The notes under the pieces are model-generated. The model did not search any database. It was not told where the DNA came from and saw only the letters and a list, made by a program, of their open reading frames with translations. A stretch of 64,000 bases of DNA from Avimicrobium caecorum (GTDB taxonomy: Bacteria > Bacillota > Clostridia > Oscillospirales > Ruminococcaceae): positions 62,001 through 126,000 of the forward strand of contig CAJFNJ010000021.1 of NCBI GenBank assembly GCA_904394705.1, in the 5' to 3' direction. This document shows positions 45,307 to 54,567 of the stretch, piece after piece (the stretch's first letter is position 1; each line of letters begins with the position of its first letter). A program made the position numbers and the translations under genes.

Positions 45307-45377
45307 GGTGTTTCCCGGATTTTGACAAAAACAGGCTGTTCAGCGAAGGAGGGCCCAAAATTTCCGACGGCATCCAT

Positions 45378-45406
45378 TTGAAAAAATCCCGCCGCTATGG
45401 TAGTAT
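45378..45406 (+). promoter_or_regulatory. promoter of acpS-nnr
   Basis: TTGAAA (45378-45383), 17 bases, TAGTAT (45401-45406). Confidence 0.6.
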
Positions 45407-45441
45407 AAAAAGAGATTTTCAGGGAAAGGGGAAGATATGGC

Positions 45442-45813
45442 ATGAACGGCAGTGTGGGAATGGATCTTGCGGAGATTTCCCGGATTCGGAAAGCCATGGA
45501 AAATCCCCGGTTCCTGCTGGAATTTTTCACCGAGAGCGAACGGGCTTATATCACCGCCCGGCACACGCCGGAGCAGTCCGCGGCCGGAGCCTGGGCCGCC
45601 AAGGAAGCCTTTTCCAAGGCGGTGGGCACCGGTGTGCGGGGCTGGTCGCTCCGGGAGGTGGAAGTGCTTCACGATCCATTGGGGCAGCCGGTTCTCCGGC
45701 TGCATGGACGGGCAGCACAGCAGTTTTCAGACTATGCGTTTTCACTGAGCATCAGCCATACGGATACCATGGCAGCGGCAGTTGTACTGGCAGAAAAACA
45801 GGGAGGGAAATGA
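45442..45813 (+). CDS. acpS: holo-[acyl-carrier-protein] synthase
   Basis: A 123-residue phosphopantetheinyl transferase with GMDLAEISRI (Mg-binding Asp), FFTESERAY and WAAKEAFSKAVGTG, all AcpS signatures. It loads 4'-phosphopantetheine onto ACP for lipid synthesis. nnr follows three bases after its stop, an order common in Firmicutes. Confidence 0.95.
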   Translation: MNGSVGMDLAEISRIRKAMENPRFLLEFFTESERAYITARHTPEQSAAGAWAAKEAFSKAVGTGVRGWSLREVEVLHDPLGQPVLRLHGRAAQQFSDYAFSLSISHTDTMAAAVVLAEKQGGK

Positions 45814-45816
45814 CCG

Positions 45817-47346
45817 ATGTATGCACTCAGTTCCGCACAGATGCGGGCTTTGGAGGACCGCTGTGCTGAAGCGGGAATCCGGGGATTCACCCTGATGGAA
45901 AATGCCGGACGGGCGGCAGCCCTTGCCATCAACGGTACCATTCCGGTGAAGGGCAAGAAGTGCGTGGTGTTCTGCGGAAGCGGAAACAACGGCGGTGATG
46001 GCTTCATCGTGGCAGCGGAGCTCAAGAAGCTCGGGGCGGAGGTGCAGGTGATCCTCTGCTTTGACCTGCCCAAGGGACGCACTGCCCGGGAAGCCTATGA
46101 AAAGGCCTATGCGGCAGAAGTGCCCATGGTGGATCTGGCGATCAGTCCCTACGGCTGTGAGCTGGCGATGAGCGGTGTGGATATTGTGGTGGATGCCATC
46201 TTCGGCACCGGCTTCCATGGAGAGCTGCCCGCCCGGGCAAAGGCTGCCTGCAAGATGATCAATTCCGCCATCGCCGCAGTATTTGCGCTGGATCTGCCCA
46301 GCGGCGTGGAAACAGACAGCTTCCGGTCGGATGCCGACTGCGTCCGGGCGGATTTTACCGTGGTGTTTGACAGCCTGAAGCCATCGCATATCATGCCGCT
46401 GACCGCCAAGCTCTGCGGCAACATCTGCATTGTGGACATCGGCATTCCGCCTGAGTTTAAGGAGAACCTGACCTATCGCTATGCGCTGGTCAATGAGGCA
46501 CTGGCGTCCTCCTTCCTGCCGGTGCGGGCACTGGACAGCAACAAGCATGACCATGGCTATCTGCTGCTCATAGCGGGCAGCCGGGACTACATCGGAGCGG
46601 CAGTGATGGCGTCCGAGGGTGCCAAGCGCAGCGGAGTGGGCTATGTATGCGTGGCTTCGGTGGACGAGGTCTGCCGCACGGTGGCCTCCAAGAGCCCGGA
46701 ATGCGTCTTTCTTCGCCTGGACGAGAATGAAAACGGACGCATGGATCTGCTCTCCTTCGGGCGGCTCCAGAAGGCCATGGAACGGGCCACTGCCATCTGC
46801 ATCGGGCCGGGTCTGGGCATTGATGACGATACCCGGGCGCTGTTTGCCTCGGTGCTGGAAAACGCCAAATGCCCGGTGATCATCGACGCCGACGGCATAA
46901 ATATTCTGTCCGAGAATATAAATGTTCTGGATAGTGTGACTGTGCCGGTGGTTCTGACTCCGCACATCGGGGAGATGGCCCGTCTGCTGGCAGTGGACAG
47001 CCAGGGCATTCTGAGTGACCGCTATGAGCTGGTGGGCAACTTTGCCAAGCGCTATGGTGTCACAGTGGTCTGCAAGGGCTACCGTACCTTTACGGCACCC
47101 GCTGCCATGGGCGCCTATATGAACACCACCGGCAACGCCGGCCTTGCCAAAGCGGGCAGCGGTGATCTGCTCAGCGGCATCATCGGCGCATTGCTGGCAC
47201 AGGGCCTTGCGCCGGAAAAGGCAGCGTCTGCCGGGGTATATTACCATGGCAAGGCAGCGGATCTCTGCCAGGCAGAGCTGGGGCAGATGTATATGCAGCC
47301 CATGGATGTGGCACACTATCTCTCGAAGGCTTATCCCAAACTATAA
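45817..47346 (+). CDS. nnr: bifunctional NAD(P)H-hydrate epimerase / ADP-dependent dehydratase
   Basis: A 509-residue fusion. The N-terminal YjeF epimerase (about 1-215) includes GFTLMENAGRAAA and CGSGNNGGDGFI; the C-terminal ribokinase-like dehydratase (about 230-505) has GPGLGIDDDTR and TGNAGLAKAGSGDLLSGII. Together they repair hydrated NAD(P)H. Full length for the fusion. Confidence 0.95.
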   Translation: MYALSSAQMRALEDRCAEAGIRGFTLMENAGRAAALAINGTIPVKGKKCVVFCGSGNNGGDGFIVAAELKKLGAEVQVILCFDLPKGRTAREAYEKAYAAEVPMVDLAISPYGCELAMSGVDIVVDAIFGTGFHGELPARAKAACKMINSAIAAVFALDLPSGVETDSFRSDADCVRADFTVVFDSLKPSHIMPLTAKLCGNICIVDIGIPPEFKENLTYRYALVNEALASSFLPVRALDSNKHDHGYLLLIAGSRDYIGAAVMASEGAKRSGVGYVCVASVDEVCRTVASKSPECVFLRLDENENGRMDLLSFGRLQKAMERATAICIGPGLGIDDDTRALFASVLENAKCPVIIDADGINILSENINVLDSVTVPVVLTPHIGEMARLLAVDSQGILSDRYELVGNFAKRYGVTVVCKGYRTFTAPAAMGAYMNTTGNAGLAKAGSGDLLSGIIGALLAQGLAPEKAASAGVYYHGKAADLCQAELGQMYMQPMDVAHYLSKAYPKL

Positions 47347-47366
47347 GAGAGAACAGGGTGTTGGAT

Positions 47367-47891
47367 TTGAAACGAATATTTGCCGGAGTGCTGGCGGTCT
47401 GTCTGCTCAGCGGCTGTACCGCACGGGAGCAGGATCAGGAGCTGCTGGAACAGAGCCTGAATACACCGTTTGAAACCACGGCGCATCTGCAGTATCAGGG
47501 GGTGGATGCCCGGATGACCATCCAGGGGGATGGGGCAGCCCGGAGCTATACCCTCAGCTTTACCGAACCGGCTTCGCTGGCAGATGTGGCGATGGTATTC
47601 ACCGAGGACAAGGTTACAGTGCAGTACCAGGATCTGTCGGTATCTGTAAAGCCGGAAACCTTGACAGATGGAATGGCTGGGGATATTCTGATGGATACGC
47701 TCCAGACAGCACTGGGAAGCGAGAATGTGGAGCTGTCCCGGCAGGACGGAGTATTGACCGTCAAGGGCAGGCTGGACAACGGCGGCAATTTTGAGCTGCG
47801 GCTGGACAGCCAGACCGGGAATTTTCTCTCCCTTGCCATGCCCGAAAGTGACTTCTATATGGAGTTCTCGGGGTTTGAGTTCTACCGCTGA
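47367..47891 (+). CDS. small lipoprotein of unknown function
   Basis: A 174-residue protein with signal sequence KRIFAGVLAVCLLSGC, a clear lipobox LLSGC at residues 12-16. The mature part alternates short beta-like segments (MTIQGDGAARSYTLSF, TLTVKG-like VLTVKGRLDNGG), reminiscent of outer-leaflet beta-sandwich lipoproteins, but I do not recognise a family. I use TTG 47367 after AGGGTG; GTG 47358 is an alternative. It is the third gene of acpS-nnr and ends at a terminator. Confidence 0.7.
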   Translation: MKRIFAGVLAVCLLSGCTAREQDQELLEQSLNTPFETTAHLQYQGVDARMTIQGDGAARSYTLSFTEPASLADVAMVFTEDKVTVQYQDLSVSVKPETLTDGMAGDILMDTLQTALGSENVELSRQDGVLTVKGRLDNGGNFELRLDSQTGNFLSLAMPESDFYMEFSGFEFYR

Positions 47892-47918
47892 GCCAGGGGA
47901 GAACCATATAGCAGAACA

Positions 47919-47951
47919 GAAGCCGTCCGGGGATTCCCGGCGGCTTTTTTG
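47919..47951 (+). terminator. terminator of the acpS-nnr-lipoprotein unit
   Basis: AAGCCGTCCGGG-gatt-CCCGGCGGCTT followed by TTTT. Confidence 0.8.
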
Positions 47952-47955
47952 CATG

Positions 47956-47994
47956 AAAAAGAGGCCTGCCCCGTTCAGGGGAACAGACCTCTTT
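47956..47994 (-). terminator. terminator of murC
   Basis: On the minus strand AAAGAGG..CCCC and GGGG..CCTCTTT pair around a short loop, followed by TT. Confidence 0.7.
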
Positions 47995-48013
47995 GTGTTC
48001 GATCGGAAACGAA

Positions 48014-49387
48014 TCAGCGATGGTATTCCATCATCATCTTGGCGCACTTGTTTACATCGCCGCAGCCGAGAGTGATCACCAGGTCGCCGGGCTTTGCGTG
48101 GTTCATCACATATTCTGTGATCTCCTCGAAGGTATTAAACCACACGCTGCCGGGGATCTTGTCTGCCAGGTCCTTGGTGTAGACGCCGTAGGTATTGACC
48201 TCACGGCTGCCCATGATCTCGGACATTACCACATGGTCGGCAATGGGGAGAACCCGCGCGAAATCGTCCATGAGCATCTTGGTGCGGGAGTAGGTGAAAG
48301 GCTGGAATACCGCCCAGACCTCGTTGTAGTGCATGGTCTTGGCAGCCTGGAGGGTCACTTCCAGCTCCCTGGGATGGTGGGCATAGTCATCGGCAATGGT
48401 GATGCCCATATTCTCGCCGTGGATTTCAAAGCGGCGCTTGGCTCCGTGGAAGCCCTCCAACTCCCGTGCAAACTCCTCGGGAGTCACGCCCTGCTCGAAG
48501 CAGGCTGCCGCAGCCGCCAGCGAATTGGAAACATTGTGAACACCGGGGATATTGAGCACTACCTCGGTGAGCTTTCTGCCGCCGCTCATCAGATCATAGA
48601 CAGTGCGGCCCTCGGATACCCGGATATTCTCGGGGTAGTAGTCCGCCTCAGATGTGTGCCCGAAGGTGATGATCCGCACCGGCAGTCCCTCTACAGCCTT
48701 CATGGTGTTGGCATCGTCCAGGTTGGCGATGATCGCCTTGGAAGCCTTGGAAGCAAACCGCCGGAAGGAGGCGATGATATTTTCCAGGGTACCGAAGTAA
48801 TCCAGATGGTCGGCATCCACATTGAGGATCACGGCATAGCCCGGCGCAATGTGCTGATAGTGGTCACTGAACTCGCAGGCTTCGCAGACCATGATCTCAC
48901 TCCGACCGGCCCGTCCGCTGCCGCCGATAATGGGCAGCTTACCGCCGATCACCGCTGTGGGGTCCTTGCCGGCGCCCATCAGCACCTGGGTGATCATCGA
49001 GGTGGTTGTGGTCTTGCCGTGGGTGCCGCTGACCGCAATGCAGTCCGCATAGTTTTCGGACAGCAGACCCAGCAGTTCCGCCCGTTCCAGCATGGGGACA
49101 CCGCTGGCCTTGGCTGCTACCAGCTCAGGATTGTCCGGCAGGATCGCGGCAGTGTAGACGATGAGATCAGCGCCTTCAATGTTCTCCGGCTTCTGTCCGA
49201 TGGTGACGGAGATCCCCAGCTTCCGCTCCGCGTCGACGGTATCGGTGGGGTTGTTGTCCGAGCCGGTGATGTGATAGCCGGCTGCGGCCAGGATCTGCAC
49301 CAGCGGATACATACCGCTGCCGCCGATGCCAATAAAATGAATATGCTGCTTCCCCTTGAGGATATTGGTATCAGAAACTGTGTTCAT
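48014..49387 (-). CDS. murC: UDP-N-acetylmuramate--L-alanine ligase
   Basis: A 457-residue Mur ligase. The N-domain has HIHFIGIGGSGMYPL; the ATP loop is SGTHGKTTTTSM (about residue 108); the DADHLDYFG block and DDYAHHPRE are further family marks. It adds L-Ala to UDP-MurNAc in peptidoglycan synthesis. Start ATG 49387 follows GGAGGTC; a TTG nine bases upstream is too close to that site. Confidence 0.96.
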   Translation of the reverse strand: MNTVSDTNILKGKQHIHFIGIGGSGMYPLVQILAAAGYHITGSDNNPTDTVDAERKLGISVTIGQKPENIEGADLIVYTAAILPDNPELVAAKASGVPMLERAELLGLLSENYADCIAVSGTHGKTTTTSMITQVLMGAGKDPTAVIGGKLPIIGGSGRAGRSEIMVCEACEFSDHYQHIAPGYAVILNVDADHLDYFGTLENIIASFRRFASKASKAIIANLDDANTMKAVEGLPVRIITFGHTSEADYYPENIRVSEGRTVYDLMSGGRKLTEVVLNIPGVHNVSNSLAAAAACFEQGVTPEEFARELEGFHGAKRRFEIHGENMGITIADDYAHHPRELEVTLQAAKTMHYNEVWAVFQPFTYSRTKMLMDDFARVLPIADHVVMSEIMGSREVNTYGVYTKDLADKIPGSVWFNTFEEITEYVMNHAKPGDLVITLGCGDVNKCAKMMMEYHR

Positions 49388-49451
49388 TGCAAACAAGACC
49401 TCCGCGTCCCGGAACTGACTCCGGTTTGGTATGATTATGATTCTTTGACTA

Positions 49452-49480
49452 ATTATACCCTATTATGGCGCAAATTCCAA
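49452..49480 (-). promoter_or_regulatory. promoter of murC
   Basis: On the minus strand TTGGAA (49475-49480), 17 bases, TATAAT (49452-49457). Confidence 0.6.
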
Positions 49481-49510
49481 ATGAATAATCGCCAAAACCA
49501 GGGAAGAATC

Positions 49511-49565
49511 GCCCTGATTTTGTCAAAATTCCGTCAGAGTGTCGGATTTGGCCCGATTTTGTCAG
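49511..49565. repeat. direct repeat in the murC-glpK gap
   Basis: GCCCTGATTTTGTCA (49511-49525) recurs as GCCCGATTTTGTCAG (49551-49565), 40 bases apart. The 49388-49706 gap contains this repeat, the murC promoter, a small hairpin CGGGCAG/CTGCCCG (49634-49651) and the glpK terminator. I see no gene in it. Confidence 0.45.
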
Positions 49566-49660
49566 GTTTCTGGCGATCCGCTCTTTCTAACATCTTATTC
49601 CAGATCCGAAAAAAGGGTTCCTTTTCCAGATTCCGGGCAGAATCCTGCCCGTTTGGAAAT

Positions 49661-49691
49661 AAAACAGACGGCGAACCAAATCCGCCGTCTG
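49661..49691 (-). terminator. terminator of glpK
   Basis: On the minus strand CAGACGGCG-gatttggtt-CGCCGTCTG followed by TTTTATTT. Confidence 0.75.
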
Positions 49692-49706
49692 CCGGTATGC
49701 CGGGGA

Positions 49707-51191
49707 TCAGTCCTCCCAGGCGAGGGTGCGGGAAACTGCCTTTTCCCAGCCATGCAGCAGTCTGCTGCGGGTTTCATCGTCCATAGCGGGCTCAAAGGTG
49801 CGGTCGATCTGGACATTCTGCCGCAGCTCATCCAGTCCGCTCCAGAATCCCACAGCCAGGCCTGCCAGATAGGCGGCGCCCAGGGCGGTGGATTCGGCAC
49901 TGCGGGGCCGGGTAACCGGGCAGCCGATAATATCCGACTGGAACTGCATCAGGAAGTTGTTGGCGCTGGCACCGCCGTCTGCCCGCAGGGAAGTGATGGC
50001 TGCGCCGGTATCCTGGATCATGGCGTCCAGCACATCCTTGGTCTGGTAGGCGATGGACTCCAGCGAAGCCCGGATGATATGGCTGCGGTTGCTGCCGCGG
50101 GTCAGGCCGAAGATGGCGCCCCGGGCATACATATCCCAGTGGGGCGCGCCGAACCCGGTAAAGGCCGGAACCACATAGACACCGCCGTTATCCTCCACCG
50201 AAGTGGCAAAGTATTCCGAATCCTTGGCAGAGATGATGAAGCGCATCTCGTCCCGGAGCCACTGTACCACTGCGCCGCCCACAAAGACGCTGCCCTCCAG
50301 CGCATAGCTGACTGTGCCGTTCAGTCCGATGGCGATGGTGGAAACCAGGCCGTTCCTGGAGATGCAGAGCTCCGAACCGGTGTTCATCAGCAGGAAACAG
50401 CCGGTGCCGTAGGTGTTCTTGGCGTCACCCTTATCGAAGCAGGTCTGTCCGAACAGGGCTGCCTGCTGGTCGCCCGCTACACCGGCGATGGGCACCGGTA
50501 CGCCGCTGAGGTTGACAGTCCCGTAGATCTCGCTGGAATTGCGTACTTCCGGGAGCATACAGGCGGGAATGTCCAGAATATCCAGGATGTGCTGGTCCCA
50601 GCAGAGGGTGCGGATGTTGTAGAGCATGGTACGGGAAGCATTGGTATAGTCGGTGATGTGCACTGCACCGCCGGTCATCTTCCAGATCAGCCAGCTGTCC
50701 ACGGTGCCGAACAGAATCTCACCTTTTTCCGCCCGTTCCCGCAGGCCGGGAACATGATCGAGAATCCATTTGATCTTGGTGCCGGAGAAGTAGGCGTCGA
50801 TCAGCAGACCGGTGTTTTCCCGGATGTAGTCCTCATGGCCCGCCGCCTTGAGTTCCTCACAGATCTCCGCGGTACGGCGGCATTGCCAGACAATGGCGTT
50901 GTAAACCGGGCGTCCGGTGTCCTTTCCCCAGAGGATGGTGGTCTCCCGCTGGTTGGAGATGCCGATGCCGGCGATCTCATCCGGGGAGAGGTCTCCCTTC
51001 GCCATCACTTCCGCCAGTACCCCGGACTGGGAAGCATAGATCTCCAGCGGGTCCTGCTCCACATAGCCGGGACGGGGATAGATCTGGGTCAGTTCCTTCT
51101 GAGCAGAGGCAATGATGTTTCCCTCGTGATCGAATACCATGGCCCGGGAACTGGTTGTGCCCTGATCCAGAGCGATAATATACTTCTTCAT
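49707..51191 (-). CDS. glpK: glycerol kinase
   Basis: A 494-residue FGGY kinase. It opens MKKYIIALDQGTTSSRAMVF, has the FGGY-type YGTGCFLLMNTG and the C-terminal signature LRADGGASANNFLMQFQSD. It phosphorylates glycerol for entry into lipid and glycolytic pools. No glpF or glpD adjoins it, so glycerol must enter by another route or by diffusion. Confidence 0.96.
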   Translation of the reverse strand: MKKYIIALDQGTTSSRAMVFDHEGNIIASAQKELTQIYPRPGYVEQDPLEIYASQSGVLAEVMAKGDLSPDEIAGIGISNQRETTILWGKDTGRPVYNAIVWQCRRTAEICEELKAAGHEDYIRENTGLLIDAYFSGTKIKWILDHVPGLRERAEKGEILFGTVDSWLIWKMTGGAVHITDYTNASRTMLYNIRTLCWDQHILDILDIPACMLPEVRNSSEIYGTVNLSGVPVPIAGVAGDQQAALFGQTCFDKGDAKNTYGTGCFLLMNTGSELCISRNGLVSTIAIGLNGTVSYALEGSVFVGGAVVQWLRDEMRFIISAKDSEYFATSVEDNGGVYVVPAFTGFGAPHWDMYARGAIFGLTRGSNRSHIIRASLESIAYQTKDVLDAMIQDTGAAITSLRADGGASANNFLMQFQSDIIGCPVTRPRSAESTALGAAYLAGLAVGFWSGLDELRQNVQIDRTFEPAMDDETRSRLLHGWEKAVSRTLAWED

Positions 51192-51258
51192 GTTCTTGCT
51201 CCTTGCTGATGGATTTGGATATTTTTTCTCTGAATGCTATATAATAGCACAGCTGTTT

Positions 51259-51299
51259 CTGTCCGGTCAGAGCCGCAGACGGACCGGCAGATTTTTTTG
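51259..51299 (+). terminator. plus-oriented terminator-like hairpin upstream of yunB
   Basis: CTGTCCGGTC pairs with GACCGGCAG (51282-51290), followed by ATTTTTTT. It points in the plus direction, yet the gene on its left (glpK) is on the minus strand. It may insulate yunB or be an operator near the glpK promoter (TATTAT at 51241-51246). Confidence 0.4.
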
Positions 51300-51428
51300 G
51301 CGTATTGTACCACAGAGCGCCAGCGGCGGGAAAAGAGCCATAATATGGCACAATAGCCGTCTTTACCAGCTATTATACTCCACCCGCAGAGAAATGCCAA
51401 GTATTGCGCAAAAGGGGCTGAATGATCC

Positions 51429-52130
51429 ATGCGTCGCCGATTCTTTCACAGCCGGAAACCGCTTTCACCCGGCTGCCGGGTGATCCTGTTCCTCATCGGG
51501 CTGATCGTTTCCATCTTTCTGCTGGATCTGCGGGTGCGCCCGTATATCCAGAGCATCTCCTCCTATCAGGCCCAGATCTATGGCACCCGGGTCATCAATG
51601 ACGCCATCTATGAGGAACTTGCCAAGGACAATGTCCGCTATGACAACCTGGTCACCCTGACCCAGAATGCCCAGGGGGAGATTACCTCCCTGCAGACCGA
51701 TATGGTGGCACTGGGGCGGCTCCGGAGCCGGGTGACCGATGCGGTGCTGCAGGAGATCGATGAGATGGGCAAGCAGGACATCTATCTTTCGATGGGTACC
51801 CTGTCCGGAGTACAGCTGCTGTCCGGACGGGGACCGGATCTCAACCTCAAGGTGGTGCCGTCCGGCTACATGACCAGCGAGATCGAAAACCGCTTTGATT
51901 CCGCCGGCATCAACCAGACCCGGCATCAGATCATGCTGAAGATGGATATGCGGGTACTGGCGATTATTCCGGGCTATACGGTGGCTACGGATATTCATAC
52001 CGAATACTGTCTGGCGGAAACGGTGATTGTGGGCACTGTGCCGGATACCTTCCTGGAGCTGGCTGACAGCGGCGATACCCGGCAGATCTACGACCTCACC
52101 GCCCTGCAGAACCTGGGGAATGAGGAGTAA
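51429..52130 (+). CDS. yunB: sporulation protein YunB
   Basis: A 233-residue protein with one N-terminal TM helix (VILFLIGLIVSIFLLDL) and an outer domain containing ITSLQTDMVALGRLR and LAIIPGYTVATDIHTEYCLAETVIVG, the YunB pattern. In Bacillus YunB is made in the mother cell under sigma-E and is needed for normal spore formation. It supports the view that this organism forms spores. Confidence 0.9.
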   Translation: MRRRFFHSRKPLSPGCRVILFLIGLIVSIFLLDLRVRPYIQSISSYQAQIYGTRVINDAIYEELAKDNVRYDNLVTLTQNAQGEITSLQTDMVALGRLRSRVTDAVLQEIDEMGKQDIYLSMGTLSGVQLLSGRGPDLNLKVVPSGYMTSEIENRFDSAGINQTRHQIMLKMDMRVLAIIPGYTVATDIHTEYCLAETVIVGTVPDTFLELADSGDTRQIYDLTALQNLGNEE

Positions 52131-52268
52131 AGCTGCCGAAGAATGCGGCGGGAACTCATGGAAATTTTGCATGCGGTGTGGTATAATAACTTCTGAATGG
52201 CATTCTCTGGTCCGGGCATGGGCCGGAACCTGCCAAAACCATTGCAGAAAGCATTCGGAGGTTCAGCT

Positions 52269-54260
52269 ATGAGTGATGAGATTCTCAAGAAAATCATAGA
52301 ACTCACCAAAACAGTTGAAAAATACAATTACCAGTATTATGTTCTGGATGATCCGCTGGTACCGGATTATGAATACGACCGCATCAACCATGAACTCATG
52401 GATCTGGAAAAGCAGTACCCCCAGTATATCCAGCCCAACAGCCCGTCTTTCCGGATCGGCGGGGCGGGGTACAACACCTTTGCCCAGGTGGAGCACACCG
52501 TACGCATGGACTCCCTGCAGGATGTGTTCTCCCTGGACGAGATCCGGGACTTTGACCGCCGGGTGCGGGAAACAGTCACAGCGCCCCGGTATGTGGTGGA
52601 GCACAAGATCGATGGCCTCTCGGTGTCGCTGGAGTATACCGACGGCATCTTTACCCGGGGTTCTACCCGGGGCGATGGCTTTGTGGGCGAGGATGTGACC
52701 GAAAACCTCAAGACCATCCACAGCATTCCGCTCAAAATTGAGAACGCGCCCCATTTCCTGGAGGTGCGGGGCGAGGTGTATATGCCCCGGTCCAGCTTTG
52801 AAAAACTGGCGGAGCGGCAGGAACGGGAGGGCGGACAGCGGTTCAAGAATCCCCGGAATGCCGCTGCCGGTTCTCTCCGGCAGAAGGACCCCAAGATCAC
52901 TGCCAGCCGGATGCTGGACATCTTCATCTTCAACCTGCAACAGATCGAGGGCAAGGAGATCACCTCCCATGCCCAGTCGCTGGAGTACCTGGCTTCGCTG
53001 GGCTTCAAGGTGTCGCCGGAGTACTTTGTCACCGACGATATCGAAGCGGCTGTGGGACAGATCGAAAAGATCGGTACTCTCCGGGGCAAGCTGCCCTATG
53101 ACATCGACGGCGCTGTGGTAAAGGTGGACAGCCTCTCCCAGCGGGAACAGCTGGGTGTCACCGCCAAGTATCCCAAGTGGGCGGTGGCGTTCAAGTACCC
53201 GCCGGAGGAGAAGGAGACAGTTCTCCGGGAGATCGAGATCAACGTGGGTCGCACCGGAGCGCTGACTCCCACGGCAGTCTTTGATCCCATTACTCTGGCA
53301 GGCACTACGGTAAGCCGTGCGGTGCTGCACAATCAGGATTTCATTGACGAAAAGCAGATCGCTATCGGCGATACTATCGTTGTACGCAAGGCGGGGGAGA
53401 TTATCCCCGAAGTGGTGACAGTGGCAAAGCATGCCGGCGGCCCGGTGTACCGGATTCCCGACCGCTGTCCTTCCTGCGGCAGCGAAGTGACCCGGGAGGA
53501 AGGGGAGGCGGTAATCCGCTGCACCAACATCGAGTGCCCGGCACAGCTGCTGCGCAACCTGATCCACTTCTGTTCCCGGGATGCCATGGACATTGACGGT
53601 CTTGGCCCGGCGATCCTGGAACTGCTGATCCAGGAGAAGATCATCGCCTCTGCCACCGATCTCTACTCCATGGACCCGGCCCGCATCGCGGCACTGGAGG
53701 GCATGGGGGAGACCTCAGCAGAGAATATCCGCCGCTCGGTGGAGAAATCCAAGGGGAATGATCTCTCCCGTCTGGTATTTGCGCTGGGCATCCGGGGAAT
53801 CGGCGCCAAGGCGGCTCAGCTTTTGGCCCGGAAATTCGGCACTATGGATGCGATTGAGGCTGCTTCGCCGGAAGAAATCGAATCCATTGATGGATTTGGC
53901 AAAATAATGGCAGAAAATGTTGCAGAATTCTTTTCACATCAGCCAAATTGTGATATGATAAAAAGGTTAAAGGATGCCGGAGTCAATATGACCTGTCAGG
54001 ATCAGCCCCAATCGGACGAACTGGCAGGAAAGACCTTCGTTCTGACCGGGACACTGCCGGGACTTTCCCGCAGTGAGGCCAAGAAGATGATCGAACAGGC
54101 AGGCGGAAAGGTCTCCTCCTCGGTATCCAAAAAGACTGACTATGTAGTAGCGGGGGAAGAAGCCGGCAGCAAGCTGGACAAGGCCAACGAACTGGGCATA
54201 GCAGTGATCGGTGAGCAGGAATTGCGGGCAATGCTTGGCAGTACCCAACCGGTAGAATAA
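52269..54260 (+). CDS. ligA: NAD-dependent DNA ligase
   Basis: A 663-residue LigA. The adenylated lysine is in VEHKIDGLS (about residue 113); then an OB fold, a zinc finger CPSCGSEV...CTNIECPAQL (about 400-425), HhH repeats and a C-terminal BRCT domain (KTFVLTGTLPGLSR). It seals Okazaki fragments. Start ATG 52269 follows CGGAGG. A TATAAT lies at 52182-52187. gatCAB follow closely on the same strand. Confidence 0.97.
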   Translation: MSDEILKKIIELTKTVEKYNYQYYVLDDPLVPDYEYDRINHELMDLEKQYPQYIQPNSPSFRIGGAGYNTFAQVEHTVRMDSLQDVFSLDEIRDFDRRVRETVTAPRYVVEHKIDGLSVSLEYTDGIFTRGSTRGDGFVGEDVTENLKTIHSIPLKIENAPHFLEVRGEVYMPRSSFEKLAERQEREGGQRFKNPRNAAAGSLRQKDPKITASRMLDIFIFNLQQIEGKEITSHAQSLEYLASLGFKVSPEYFVTDDIEAAVGQIEKIGTLRGKLPYDIDGAVVKVDSLSQREQLGVTAKYPKWAVAFKYPPEEKETVLREIEINVGRTGALTPTAVFDPITLAGTTVSRAVLHNQDFIDEKQIAIGDTIVVRKAGEIIPEVVTVAKHAGGPVYRIPDRCPSCGSEVTREEGEAVIRCTNIECPAQLLRNLIHFCSRDAMDIDGLGPAILELLIQEKIIASATDLYSMDPARIAALEGMGETSAENIRRSVEKSKGNDLSRLVFALGIRGIGAKAAQLLARKFGTMDAIEAASPEEIESIDGFGKIMAENVAEFFSHQPNCDMIKRLKDAGVNMTCQDQPQSDELAGKTFVLTGTLPGLSRSEAKKMIEQAGGKVSSSVSKKTDYVVAGEEAGSKLDKANELGIAVIGEQELRAMLGSTQPVE

Positions 54261-54276
54261 ATTTGGAGGTAACAGT

Positions 54277-54552
54277 ATGGAAATCGACATCAAGCACATT
54301 GCGAAACTGGCACGGCTCCGCATCGAAGATGACGAGATGGAAGAAGTGCAGAAGAAGATGCTCTCGGTACTGGAAATGGTAGAAAATCTGCCTGAGATCA
54401 CCGGCAAGAGCAGCGGTCTTGACCGGGAGAATCCCATGGAACTGCGCAAGGACGAGGTAAAACCTTCGATGAAGCGTGACCTGATCCTCGCCAATGCACC
54501 CGAGACCCGTTCGGGCTGTCTGCTGGTGCCCAAGACTGTAGAAGTGGAATAA
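54277..54552 (+). CDS. gatC: Asp/Glu-tRNA amidotransferase subunit C
   Basis: A 91-residue GatC opening IDIKHIAKLARLRI, with LPEITGKSSGLDRENPMELRKD in the middle. It ties GatA to GatB in the complex that makes Gln-tRNA-Gln and/or Asn-tRNA-Asn. First of gatCAB. Confidence 0.95.
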   Translation: MEIDIKHIAKLARLRIEDDEMEEVQKKMLSVLEMVENLPEITGKSSGLDRENPMELRKDEVKPSMKRDLILANAPETRSGCLLVPKTVEVE

Positions 54553-54567
54553 GGAGGAAGCGTATCA

